Shown here: one piece after another, positions 23,882 through 33,900 of the stretch | Position numbering within the stretch: the stretch's first letter is position 1 | Layout of the letters: every line of letters begins with the position of its first letter | Assembly (NCBI RefSeq): GCF_002899895.1 | Contig: NZ_PPEI02000001.1 | Span: 620,001 to 684,000 of the forward strand | Origin: Chryseobacterium oncorhynchi | GTDB lineage: Bacteria; Bacteroidota; Bacteroidia; Flavobacteriales; Weeksellaceae | Direction: 5' to 3' | DNA length: 64,000 nt | Translations under genes and position numbers: made by a program | The notes under the pieces: model-generated | Seen by the model: only the letters and a program-made list of their open reading frames with translations | Told to the model about the DNA's origin: nothing | Database searches by the model: none

Positions 23882-24526
23882 CTATTTCAAACTCACATTC
23901 CTCATCTGTCTCATGATCCAATTGTGTTTCTTTCTTAAATATGGGGATGGATTCCTTGGATCATACTTCTTTGGATTGGGCAGTACAGCGGCAATCCATG
24001 CTGCATCTGAAGCACTTAGATCTTGGGATGATTTTCCAAAATAATATTGTGCTGCCGCCTCTACACCAAATACTCCCTGTCCCATTTCAATGGAATTCAG
24101 GTATCTTTCCAGAATAATATCCTTACTCCATACTTTTTCAATAATAAAAGTATAAACGGCTTCTAATCCTTTTCTTACCCAGCTCCTGCCCTGCCAAAGG
24201 AAAACATTCTTTGCGGTCTGCTGGGAAATGGTACTTCCACCTCTTATTTTTTTCCCCTGCTCATTATGCTTCATAGCTTTTTCGATGGCTGTATAATCGA
24301 AACCGTTATGATCAAAAAATTTCTGATCTTCAGAAGCTATTACTGCCTTTTTCACATTATTTCCCATTTCATCATAGGAAATATAGTCTCTGTGTAGTTT
24401 TCCGTATTCAAAAAGGCCTCCTATCTGTGTAAGGGTTATAGGCGGATTAAAAAATCTGCCCCAGATAATAAAAACCACGTTCAGAACAAGAACGATGAAA
24501 ATAAGCTGTTTAATTTTTTTCCACAT
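23882..24526 (-). CDS. mtgA: Monofunctional peptidoglycan glycosyltransferase
   Basis: A 214-aa GT51 enzyme that polymerises lipid II into glycan strands. It has one N-terminal transmembrane helix (residues 7-25), then the catalytic motif 'ASEDQKFFDHNGFDY' with the general-base Glu, 'RGGSTISQQTAKNVFLW' (GG-STxxQQ), and 'ILERYLNSIEMGQGVFGVEAAAQYYFGKS'. There is no transpeptidase domain, and the length fits MtgA. The first part of the next gene lies 13 nt downstream. Confidence 0.93.
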   Translation of the reverse strand: MWKKIKQLIFIVLVLNVVFIIWGRFFNPPITLTQIGGLFEYGKLHRDYISYDEMGNNVKKAVIASEDQKFFDHNGFDYTAIEKAMKHNEQGKKIRGGSTISQQTAKNVFLWQGRSWVRKGLEAVYTFIIEKVWSKDIILERYLNSIEMGQGVFGVEAAAQYYFGKSSQDLSASDAAWIAAVLPNPKKYDPRNPSPYLRKKHNWIMRQMRNVSLK

Positions 24527-24568
24527 AACTTTTAAAAAGGAAAGGCAAAAATAAGCAAATACTCCGAT

Positions 24569-25615
24569 TTACTGCAACTCTTTCATATAGGTAAGTTGAT
24601 AATCCGGCAAAAGTTCAGGATGAAAGATTTTAATGTAGTCTTTCAGGATCAAATCAGCTCTTACCACTCCACTTTCAAAGAAATCATTGGCTTTTTGTTT
24701 TTCCTTTCCTGCAATGGTATAAATTTTACCTTTATTGAATACATCCAGCTTTCCGTAGAAAGGATTCATTCCCAGCATTTCTTTTTTTGAAGTATGGCTT
24801 CCGGCATTTACCCAGTACTGAACACCTCCTGCTTTGGCATATACCTCCTCAAAGCTCATGGTAAGGGCTTTTTCTTCCTTATTATCTTTCATAATATAAT
24901 TCGCATTAGCGTCAGCAATATAATGTGCTACAGAAGTATTTCCACCTGGAAGATACCAGACATCACCGTACATTTCATTAGCCAATACTACAGGCTTTTC
25001 TTTTGATTTCAATGCCAATTGCTTCAGATCATTATAGTTTTTCTCAACTTCCTGATATTTGGTTTTAGCTTCTTTTTCTTTTCCTAAAAATTCTCCAAAA
25101 AGCTTGATGTAAGCTGTCTTTTGCAAGGGCTGCTGTTCCATATACTCATCCAAAAACACGACCTGAATTCCGTTGTTCTTCAGCAATTGATATGTATTAT
25201 CAAAACTTGCAATATAATTGGTGAAAATAGCATCCGGTTTCATGGATATAATTTTTTCCACATCGTATTTCTGCTCGCTACCCACATTTTGAATCTTTCC
25301 CTCCTTAAGCAGGTTCTGAATCTTTTCTGAATAAATATATTCCGGACTTGAAACTCCTATAATCAGGTTTTCCGCTCCCAATTCTGAAATATACCCTGCC
25401 ATACTTGCATTCAGTAGGATAATTTTCTTGAAAGGAATTTGGTTTTTATTAAAATTATAGGTAAAATTTCCCGATTTTAGTTCCAAGACACCGTCTTGTT
25501 CTTTAAATTGGGTACGACTCGAGATATTTGTCCAATCTGAGGACGAAATTTTTGTTTCTCTTTTACAGGCAATTAGCGAAAATACCGTAAATAAAAGTAA
25601 AATTTTCTGTTTCAT
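24569..25615 (-). CDS. ABC-transporter substrate-binding lipoprotein (BtuF/FhuD-like)
   Basis: A 348-aa TroA-fold lipoprotein with lipobox 'LIAC' (Cys17). 'KIILLNASMAGYISELGAENLIIGVSSPEYI' and 'KPDAIFTNYIASFDNTYQLLKNNGIQVVFLDEY' are the first-lobe blocks of the cobalamin / iron-siderophore binding family; a long backbone helix follows near residues 175-205. It should deliver a metal chelate to an ABC permease, which is not in the window. The substrate cannot be decided by eye. Confidence 0.85.
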   Translation of the reverse strand: MKQKILLLFTVFSLIACKRETKISSSDWTNISSRTQFKEQDGVLELKSGNFTYNFNKNQIPFKKIILLNASMAGYISELGAENLIIGVSSPEYIYSEKIQNLLKEGKIQNVGSEQKYDVEKIISMKPDAIFTNYIASFDNTYQLLKNNGIQVVFLDEYMEQQPLQKTAYIKLFGEFLGKEKEAKTKYQEVEKNYNDLKQLALKSKEKPVVLANEMYGDVWYLPGGNTSVAHYIADANANYIMKDNKEEKALTMSFEEVYAKAGGVQYWVNAGSHTSKKEMLGMNPFYGKLDVFNKGKIYTIAGKEKQKANDFFESGVVRADLILKDYIKIFHPELLPDYQLTYMKELQ

Positions 25616-25639
25616 CTTTCAAAGAAAAGAAAAAAGTGC

Positions 25640-25647
25640 TATATTTG
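25640..25647 (+). promoter_or_regulatory. -7 box of the tRNA-Arg gene
   Basis: TATATTTG, a perfect Bacteroidota TAnnTTTG box, ends 28 nt before the mature tRNA 5' end. No clear TTG is seen at -33. Confidence 0.55.
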
Positions 25648-25675
25648 CAAACCCTTAAACAACAAGGTAACACAA

Positions 25676-25749
25676 GGCCTCGTGGCGCAACTGAATAGCG
25701 CATCTGATTACGGCTCAGAAGGTTACAGGTTTGAATCCTGTCGAGGTCA
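25676..25749 (+). tRNA. tRNA-Arg (anticodon ACG)
   Basis: A complete 74-nt cloverleaf. The acceptor arm GGCCTCG pairs with CGAGGTC (one G-U), the anticodon stem TCTGA/TCAGA encloses loop TTACGGC, and the T-arm ACAGG..CCTGT carries TTTGAATC. The discriminator base is A and CCA is not encoded. Anticodon ACG reads CGU/CGC/CGA after deamination to inosine. Its 3' end borders the integrase region, so it is the likely prophage integration target. Confidence 0.93.
25720..25749 (+). other. Inferred left attachment site in the tRNA 3' half
   Basis: Tyrosine integrases of temperate phages commonly use tRNA 3' ends and rebuild the tRNA. Here an intact tRNA-Arg is followed 150 bp later by the integrase gene and then by phage genes. 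The matching right copy would lie beyond 64000, so the exact core length cannot be seen. Confidence 0.5.
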
Positions 25750-25756
25750 CATTAAT

Positions 25757-25824
25757 AACAGGTTAACAGTTAAATCAAGCTTATTTCAACTTATGAAGTA
25801 CTATGATTTAAAGGTTAACCTGTT
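25757..25824. repeat. Inverted repeat between tRNA and integrase
   Basis: AACAGGTTAAC (25757-25767) and its exact reverse complement (25814-25824) lie 46 nt apart in the gap before the integrase. Both arms contain the palindrome GTTAAC. The position suits integrase arm-type or excisionase sites; a T-rich run after the right arm makes a weak terminator also possible. Confidence 0.5.
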
Positions 25825-25898
25825 TTCTTTTTCCCTTTTGTCATAAAGCTGTCACAACGATTCTGGCCAATAATTATTAAATCTAAATTATTATTGAT

Positions 25899-27077
25899 AT
25901 GACTCAGAACAGACCTTCATTTCTTGTCACAAAGCTTGTCACAAAAAACAAATTTATGACAATCACAACACACTTTTACCTAAACAACTACACAAGGAAA
26001 GACGGAAAACGTCAAATTTTTTATGATGTTTCCATTAATAAAGAGAGAGAAAGAATACCCACCGGTCTCTATGTTAAACCTGAACACTGGGATAATATGA
26101 ATAGAAGGGTTAAAAAAAAGTTTGATACTGAAGATATCAATCTATCTCTTGATAACATGGACTCAAAGACAACCGAAATAAAAACTCATTATAGATTATC
26201 AAAGGGAGCATTTCTGGATATTAAAACTTTTAGAAACGAATTTTTCAGTAAAACTCCAAAATATGATTTCATTTCATTTATGAGGCATAATATTGAAGAA
26301 GTGCCTACTAAGGAATCATCAAAAAGACATGCAAGATCTGTTTTAGCTAAACTGGAAGAATATAAAAGCCCCTTACCATTTAATAATCTTACATTAGGCT
26401 TTTTTGAAGACTATAGAGGACACTTGTATAAAAAGGGAAATAAAAATACAACTATAAGTGGTAACATTAAGACAATAAAAAAATATATAAATCTTGCCAG
26501 AAAACACGGACTCTTCATCAATTTTGACACAGATGAACTAAAAGTCGGATCAATGGCAGGAAACAAGACTAATCTTACTATAAAAGAAGTTAGTATTTTG
26601 AAAGATTATTACTTTAGTGAGGATATCGATCCTCTACATATGTTAAGCCTTGGTTATTTCTTGTTTTCTTGCTTTACAAGCATGCGAGTTTCGGAGATTC
26701 AAAATCTAAAAAGGTTTGACCTGAAAGGAAATGCCATTACTTTTCATTCAGAGAAAACAGAAAAATCACATACAATCGTGCTTAATAATACCGCGAAATC
26801 ATTAGTAGAAAGTCAGCCCAGATTATTCGTAGAGCACCTTCATGCAAACTACATCAATAGAACTCTAAAAAACATAATGAAACTTGAAAAAATAAATATC
26901 AAAAAAAACGTTTCTATGCATACCGGCCGACATACATTTGCCACCAATTTTTTAAGAAAAGGCGGCAATGTAAGAGACCTGCAGCAGATACTTAATCACT
27001 CAAGTATTCTGACAACAATGATATATGTGCATATCGTTGAAAAAGAATCAAACTTATCTATCTACCTAATGGATTAA
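25899..27077 (+). CDS. int: Tyrosine recombinase / phage integrase
   Basis: A 392-aa integrase that should insert the prophage at tRNA-Arg. It has an N-terminal arm-binding domain typical of Bacteroidota ('GKRQIFYDVSINKERERIPTGLYV', about residues 35-60), a SAM-like core-binding domain (about 115-205) and a catalytic domain with Arg263 (SMRVSE), His341-x-x-Arg344, His367 and the nucleophile Tyr376. An internal ATG at 25956 is an alternative start. It converges on the late operon and overlaps the last tail gene by 4 nt, with no terminator between. Confidence 0.93.
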   Translation: MTQNRPSFLVTKLVTKNKFMTITTHFYLNNYTRKDGKRQIFYDVSINKERERIPTGLYVKPEHWDNMNRRVKKKFDTEDINLSLDNMDSKTTEIKTHYRLSKGAFLDIKTFRNEFFSKTPKYDFISFMRHNIEEVPTKESSKRHARSVLAKLEEYKSPLPFNNLTLGFFEDYRGHLYKKGNKNTTISGNIKTIKKYINLARKHGLFINFDTDELKVGSMAGNKTNLTIKEVSILKDYYFSEDIDPLHMLSLGYFLFSCFTSMRVSEIQNLKRFDLKGNAITFHSEKTEKSHTIVLNNTAKSLVESQPRLFVEHLHANYINRTLKNIMKLEKINIKKNVSMHTGRHTFATNFLRKGGNVRDLQQILNHSSILTTMIYVHIVEKESNLSIYLMD

Positions 27078-28936
27078 TTTATAGTTTCGGTGACAAATTC
27101 TACCTCGTAGGTATTGTCACCGACTTTATCCTTGTTAAGTCTTACTATTAAATGAATATTGTTATAGCAAAATATATGTTTTTTAATGTTCATTCCAACA
27201 AAACTTTCAGCATTCATTATTTTAGTCCAATTATATTCGGTTCCCCTTACTCTTTGGCGTAACCACTTTTTAAAATTTTTATCAAACAATTCCGGATGAG
27301 CACAACCGGGAATATTCTTTGAATTATTCTGGCCTGCGACTAAGCCATCATAATAGACAAGTCCAATAAGATCATCAGCATCTTTTTTAACAATGGCAGT
27401 TGGAACAGAGTTTTCTTTAGGTTTTAAAACAGGTAACGGATATCCTGGTATTTCAATTTCATTTGTATCCTTATTTTTTGATCCATTAATTTTGGAGCCT
27501 TTATCATCATAATACATACTATCAAGTGAGTAATTATCAAGCTCAGGGAATTTAATTAAAAATGATTTTTTCTTCAGGTGATTTCTTTTTGGTTCCTTCA
27601 CTTCAAAACTTTGAAAATCCTGAATAACATCAGGCTCCCTATCTCCTAATTTATTCATAATTACCTTAGCACCTAATACTTCAAGATCGTAATTAAACCA
27701 ATTTTTAACACCATTAACATAATCACCAAAAGTAATATTAGGAACCGCCCTTGCAAGGTTAATCTCATTAGCATTAATCACTACTTTAGTTTCCTCACTT
27801 CCTGAGTTATTCTCAGTTAAAACATCAGATATAAGCTCAAAACTTATAATATTATATTCTGAACCATCAGGATTAATGGGTACATAATCCGCATAGAATG
27901 TAATTACATTATCTGCATCCCTATTGAAATATGAAGAAAAATTTAAATTAATTGTTCTTATAATCCCACCATCAAAAAATTCTTTAAAAGCATAAACATC
28001 AACCCCATTAACACTAATTTTTAGTTCTACTGTACTATTGTTAAATGTTTTAAAATCAAAAGCTCCTACAATATTATAATTTCCTTTTGGTAAAGAACCT
28101 ATGCTTTTATTGTAAGTTCTTTTCCTTAACCTTATGACATGCCCATTAATGTAATAACTAAAGGGGTCATCAGTATTATAATCTAAAGGACTAGCAGTTA
28201 CTCCAACCTTTGTTTGAGATTTCATAGTAAAATATTCTGTTCCGGAAAATAGCCACCGTTGCTGGAGATCCGGATCAATTAGTATATCACCAATTAAATC
28301 ATACCCAGCATCTGCAAAACCGACCTTTAATAAGTAGATAGGATGTGGACAAGGATGAACGATATTCAAATTATTGATATCACCATTTCCTGCAATATAA
28401 TTCTGCTTAAATTTACATAATCCATTATCTATAACACTGTCATTATAATATCCATCAAAAGCATTCCACATGTTGCTATTTTGGTCATATTTTTTGGTAA
28501 ATATTCTTGGAAAATTATAATTAACAGAAGGCCATTGTTTAGTTATTATAGATTCAGCATGCGTATAGATATTATCTACTTTGAAACTATCTAATGGAAG
28601 TTCATTCAATTTTTTTTCAAAATTTGGAATTTCTTCTAAGCCAAAATCTATCTGCCCAATCAACTTATTTCCCTCAGTCGTTTGGATCTCTAATTTCGCT
28701 TTGTAAGTTTGATCTTCAAAAAAAAGTAATCCAGGAATATTCGTTTCAAGATTCTTACTTTCAAAGCTTGAATAATCACCAAACGTATTAAGAAAGACAT
28801 CATCTAAGTAAATTTCGAAGGGAAAGAAAAAAGGAGTTAATGTTTTTTGACTCATCATTGAGTTTTCTTCTTGAGTGCTAAATTTAACATTGGATAAATC
28901 TATTACTCCTTTATCCGTATAAAACTTTATTTCCAT
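27074..28936 (-). CDS. Phage tail-tip / baseplate candidate
   Basis: A 620-aa protein, last gene of the late operon. I recognise no named family. It has no signal peptide or membrane helix, is beta-rich, and begins 'MEIKFYTDKGVIDLSNVKFSTQEENSM'. Its position two genes after the tape measure is where distal-tail and baseplate hub proteins are encoded, so a structural role is likely. Its ATG overlaps the stop of the preceding gene by one base. Confidence 0.65.
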   Translation of the reverse strand: MEIKFYTDKGVIDLSNVKFSTQEENSMMSQKTLTPFFFPFEIYLDDVFLNTFGDYSSFESKNLETNIPGLLFFEDQTYKAKLEIQTTEGNKLIGQIDFGLEEIPNFEKKLNELPLDSFKVDNIYTHAESIITKQWPSVNYNFPRIFTKKYDQNSNMWNAFDGYYNDSVIDNGLCKFKQNYIAGNGDINNLNIVHPCPHPIYLLKVGFADAGYDLIGDILIDPDLQQRWLFSGTEYFTMKSQTKVGVTASPLDYNTDDPFSYYINGHVIRLRKRTYNKSIGSLPKGNYNIVGAFDFKTFNNSTVELKISVNGVDVYAFKEFFDGGIIRTINLNFSSYFNRDADNVITFYADYVPINPDGSEYNIISFELISDVLTENNSGSEETKVVINANEINLARAVPNITFGDYVNGVKNWFNYDLEVLGAKVIMNKLGDREPDVIQDFQSFEVKEPKRNHLKKKSFLIKFPELDNYSLDSMYYDDKGSKINGSKNKDTNEIEIPGYPLPVLKPKENSVPTAIVKKDADDLIGLVYYDGLVAGQNNSKNIPGCAHPELFDKNFKKWLRQRVRGTEYNWTKIMNAESFVGMNIKKHIFCYNNIHLIVRLNKDKVGDNTYEVEFVTETIN

Positions 28937-30960
28937 TATTCTACAATTAAAAATTCTAAATCAAACTGAATTAGCTCTACAGTTGTATCTTTTTCAGGCA
29001 GTTTTTGGGTGATACAGAATCCACGATATACTTTATCTTCATACTCTATAAAACATAACTTACTTTCAATAATTTCATTAATCGTTGGAATACATTTAGC
29101 AATTAAAAACCCAGTATTTATAACTAAAGTACTTACTTTGCTCACATCATATTTTTCTTTCAAACGGGTCAAAACATTTTGGTCATAAATATGATTATAA
29201 TCAGGATTCTTTTTAATGTGACCAGTAAAAGTAAAAGCTTCCGGAACCAGATTCTGATTTTCAAATTGAATATTGATAACAAGAGGGCCGGGCCATAGAG
29301 ATGTATAATAAATCAACTTCTTTTCGGGCGTTATTTCAATTGACTTTTTTACTGGAAAAATGATTTTATCTTCTTCATCTTCAATCTTTAACCTTGTAAT
29401 CACACCATCTTCAATTATATTGGGTGCTCCTATTCCAATATTAGAAGGATTTAAAAGCCCTTGAATGTAAGTAAAGATATACTTTGATCCTGGAACTCTT
29501 TGCCGATGAAGATTATTAGTAAGTAAAGGAAATCCTGAAGGTTTTTTACCCGGATAAAAATAAATTGAATCAATAGATTCACTATGAATAACATTATAAT
29601 CTGCATCTAATTCTTCCACTAACACTTTAACTTCTGCCGGGTACATCCATAATTTATTATCTAAACGTGAAGGAGCATTAGGTTCTCCAAGCACACTTTT
29701 TTTTAGCCTCACAAAATATTGATGAATTTTAGCTCCCAAATCAAAGGAAGCCCGATCATTATAATATGGAACCACCAACGATCTTTCAATTATTTTTGTA
29801 CCCTCTTCATTTTTAAAAATGACATTTAATGTTGATTGGACAAATCGTGAAGTATTATTTCGGCGAACAAAATTTATTCGTTTATCATCCAAGCAAAAAT
29901 TATAAGATTCTTTGTTTGATAAATAAACGAAGCTTATAACAGATAATGAAACAGGTACAGAAATAAATTTATTCTCAAAATTAATTTTAATTTCTCCAGA
30001 TAATTCCCCTATTGGCAACGTTTGAGAATTCAAAGTACTAACTGTTATTTCAATATCTGTATTGCCTGAATTAGATGATAATTCAAGCCATGAAGGAGCT
30101 ACAATAGTAAATGCTTTTCCATAAGGATTGATAATTCTTAGTTTCTCTGATTTTACTTCTGCTGCTGCCTGAAGTAAAGAGAATGCTAATGAAGTTGGTG
30201 TGACCAATAAATCTTTGTTCAATACAAACAAGTGTATCAAAAATGAATAAGCATTAACGGACGATCCACCAACAAGCTTTTTCTTTATTAGACAACTAAT
30301 TTCGTACATTCCTTCAATAGGAAGAGCTGCATTATTTTGAAGAGGAGAAGAAGGTTCAAGCAAAAACTGATTATTCTGAATTACATCAATATTCTTAAAA
30401 ATCGCCAGATTATTGAAAAAAGAAAGATCAGCATTAATAGAGTTACCTTGAATCAGCACATTCTGATCTCCGGATAATTGATTATTCTGTCTATTAAAAA
30501 TTACATTATATATTTTCTTCTCTGTTATAATAGTTTCATTCCCTTGAATTGTTAATCCTATTTTTATAGAAGTCTGATTTATAAATTCTAAAAACCCAGG
30601 TGTATTTGGAACACCATATAATGTAAAGTATATTTCCGTATTATAATTACCATCCTGAAGATTATCAAAATTTTTAAAAATAAGATAGAAATTCTTATTA
30701 AGGTTAGGTGAAGTAGTAGAAAATGAATCAATAATTGAGTTTCCGTCAGAAACATCATTGACATCAATGGGAGTACCTGAACTGTTAGAATCAATTCTAA
30801 GACGATATTGTGAATAAACTTTACTTGTAGAATATTGTAAGTCAATTTTCACATTAGCAGGTAAAGGATCACCTCTTTTCCAGGTAATATTGGTCGTGAG
30901 TGTATTTGCGTTTAAATAATCCTGTGGTTCTCCTCCACCTTCTGGGAATGTTAGTGGCAT
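28936..30960 (-). CDS. Phage tail protein with an Ig/BACON-like middle
   Basis: A 674-aa protein directly after the tape measure. The N-terminus has a glycine/proline-rich start (FPEGGGEPQDY). Around residues 255-345 a stretch 'LLVTPTSLAFSLLQAAAEVKSEKLRIINPYGKAF..APSWLELS' has the pattern of a BACON-type beta sandwich, a fold often linked to mucin or glycan contact in Bacteroidota. The remainder is beta-rich. A tail-tip or adhesion role is inferred from position. Confidence 0.65.
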   Translation of the reverse strand: MPLTFPEGGGEPQDYLNANTLTTNITWKRGDPLPANVKIDLQYSTSKVYSQYRLRIDSNSSGTPIDVNDVSDGNSIIDSFSTTSPNLNKNFYLIFKNFDNLQDGNYNTEIYFTLYGVPNTPGFLEFINQTSIKIGLTIQGNETIITEKKIYNVIFNRQNNQLSGDQNVLIQGNSINADLSFFNNLAIFKNIDVIQNNQFLLEPSSPLQNNAALPIEGMYEISCLIKKKLVGGSSVNAYSFLIHLFVLNKDLLVTPTSLAFSLLQAAAEVKSEKLRIINPYGKAFTIVAPSWLELSSNSGNTDIEITVSTLNSQTLPIGELSGEIKINFENKFISVPVSLSVISFVYLSNKESYNFCLDDKRINFVRRNNTSRFVQSTLNVIFKNEEGTKIIERSLVVPYYNDRASFDLGAKIHQYFVRLKKSVLGEPNAPSRLDNKLWMYPAEVKVLVEELDADYNVIHSESIDSIYFYPGKKPSGFPLLTNNLHRQRVPGSKYIFTYIQGLLNPSNIGIGAPNIIEDGVITRLKIEDEEDKIIFPVKKSIEITPEKKLIYYTSLWPGPLVINIQFENQNLVPEAFTFTGHIKKNPDYNHIYDQNVLTRLKEKYDVSKVSTLVINTGFLIAKCIPTINEIIESKLCFIEYEDKVYRGFCITQKLPEKDTTVELIQFDLEFLIVE

Positions 30961-30961
30961 A

Positions 30962-33900
30962 TTAATGTTTGTTTTTATTAGTTAATGTTAGATATTCTTC
31001 AGTCATTTCATGAACATCCTTTCCGGTTCTCGCGTTTTTCAGGAAATACCCTTTAACCCCATTCTCTTTGAGATCAATCATAATTTCAGTATTTGCTTTG
31101 ATAATTTCTATCGCTTGGATAAGTAGTTCATCATTTCCGGAAGATCTCGCCTGAGCTGGATAAAGCCCTTCTTCAAAACCTTCAACTCTTTTAATTTCGT
31201 TCATGTACGTTCTTTGAATTGCCGGATCTATCTTTTGCATCGTCTTTCCGGATACAACAAGTTCCGGCATACTGGCTCCCGCTTCTCCCACTAGCATAGT
31301 AGGTTCATCATAAATCCCTGTTTTAGACGCTCTTCTTCTTGCATTAAAAAGTTTATTGTCTTGAGATCTTAGAACAGGATAGAAGCCGTCTTCTGCACCT
31401 GGAGCTGCTGGAAGGGGCTGACTCATCACAGTTCCCAACTGCACAGCACCAAGTGCGCCAATAATTACTGATAATGGAATTGCCATAGGATATCCTGGAT
31501 TTACCCAAGCCTGCATAATAGCAAGAGCAGTATTAGATACAATCTCAGCGATTTGCATCATCCTTTGTCGCTTCGCCTGTTTATACTCTATTTCAGCTTT
31601 TTTGCGATCTAACTCTGCATCAATAGCCATTGTTTCCTTCTTGTATCGATCTTGAGTAATTAATCCAGCATCTAATTGTGATTGCAGTTTTTTCTTCTTC
31701 TTATCACTGCTGATCTCCATTTTTTGAAGCATTTTTTGCTCATTAGCCTGAACAAAAGAGCTATAAGCACTAAACATGTTCTTTGCTACAGTAATAGCAG
31801 CACCAACTTTATCAATCTTATCTTTTAAAGAATCTGTATTACTGAACAAAACGAGCCATTGATCCTGTGTTAAACCAAATAGATCTGTAGACCCTTTACC
31901 GAAAGCAGATAATTTTCCACTAATTTTTTCAGAATCACCTTTTTTTAGTTTGGTAATTTCTGCCATTAAAGTGGCTATTTTATTTTTATACTCTTCAATC
32001 GTTTTGATTTGATCTTCTGTTACGAATTCAGGAGTAATTTCAGCGAACATGTTGAAAATATCAATCTGGTCCTGAAGAAATATTACCTGCTCTTCCAGTG
32101 ACTTTTTTTGATAATATTTTTCAATGGCAGATTTACCTTCTTCCCAATTCGTAATCAACGCAAGTGTTTCCTTAGAAAAGCCTTTACCCTCAAGGAATTT
32201 TTTCTGAGATTCAAGTGTATTATTATCAGATATAGCCTTATTCTGCTCAGTGGTGATTGCTTTTAAAACAGTTTGTAAATTTTCTTCCTGTTTTTTTAAA
32301 TCTTCTTTCAGATACTTTTCATCTAAGGCATAAATTTTAAAATTAGCTTTTTCTTTTTCTGCAATTTTAGTATCCTCAAGAAGTTTGTTCTCACGAATCC
32401 ACTGATTTTTAATTTCAATAAATCTTTTCTGCAGATCACCTTTTTCACGGGCGATAATTTTATCTATATCATCAAAATCAGATTGTTTTATTTTCTGTTT
32501 GTCAAGATCAGAAAGACGCTTATCTCTTTCAGCTTCGATTTGAGCTTTTTCTTTTTCATATCCATCTTTTTGTTTATCAGCAAGTGCCTGCTGTTTCTGA
32601 GCTTCTAGCTCGACTTCCTTTTGATCGTAACTTTCCTGATTATCTAACATTTTCTGACGCATTCTCTTATAAGCATTTTCCGCTTTTTCAGCATCTTTTT
32701 CAGCATCAGTTTTTTTACCTTTTTTCACCTTTTCAGGAAGTGGTTGATAAGTAGACTCTTTTATTACACCTTCTGACTTCACCTCAGTTATTTTTTTCGC
32801 AATGGAATCAATACTATTATCTATGTTTTGTAAATCCTTATCTGTTTTCTGAACCAGATCATTTACAAACTGAATCCCTGCTTTCTGGGAGCCGTCAGGA
32901 TTAAGCATTGATTTATCTTTCTTATTTTTATCCTGTGTTTCTTTGAATATTTCCTGTTTTCCGGCCAGTTTTTCTCTCTTTTCATATTGTTCATCCAAAA
33001 GTGCTTGTAAGGCTCTTACTTTACCAGCAGCTTTAATTTTTTCGATTAGAGAAGAATAGACTTGATCCAGTTTTTTAGTTGCCAGATATTCAGAATCCAA
33101 TGTTCCTTTGAATTCAGGGGCTATTTTGATAAGCTCCTCATATGCTTTTTTTCTATCTGCTAATTGTGAATTTTTATCTTTCAGTACTCTAACAAGTGGC
33201 TCTACCTTGCTTTTCAGCTCAGCGGAAGACTTCGCTTCTTCATCATTTATTCTCTTTGCCATTTCCGACTGAAACATCATCTCTTTTGATTGCTTACTGG
33301 CTGATTTAGCAGCTTCGTCAGCTGATGATTTAAATAGCATGTATGCAGTAACTACACCCATAACTAGTGCAGCAACTGCTCCCCAAGGACTCGCGGCCGT
33401 AACTAAATTAAGCCTCTCCTGAGCAACTGCTTGTAAATTAGTACTACCAGTTAGCCTACCTAAAGCCAATGCCCCATATCCTAAGGAAATATTGTATAGA
33501 TTCTGCCAAGTTGTGCTTAACTGTTTCAAAAGATTACTTGTTTTTTCAACGATAGTATAGGCAAGCAATTTCTCTTTTACTTTTGCCAAGGTCAGTTCTG
33601 ACAAAGCAAGAGCTGCATTATATGAGAAAATAGCAGTAACAGCTACAGTCATTATTTTAATGAGAAACATCAATGATTCTCTAAACATAGTTACTCCACC
33701 TGTCTCATCTTTCACAACTCCAAGCAACTTTCCAATGACATCAATAAGCCAAGCTAAAACCTTTGCAACCTTTTCACTTGTGTAAATCTCCTCCCACTTT
33801 CTCTTCAACTTATCATATATAGCGGCTGCATTATTATTAACTTTATCAAACTCTTGCTGAAGTGATGTAGCATCTTTCACTGCTCCATTGGAAAGTTCGA

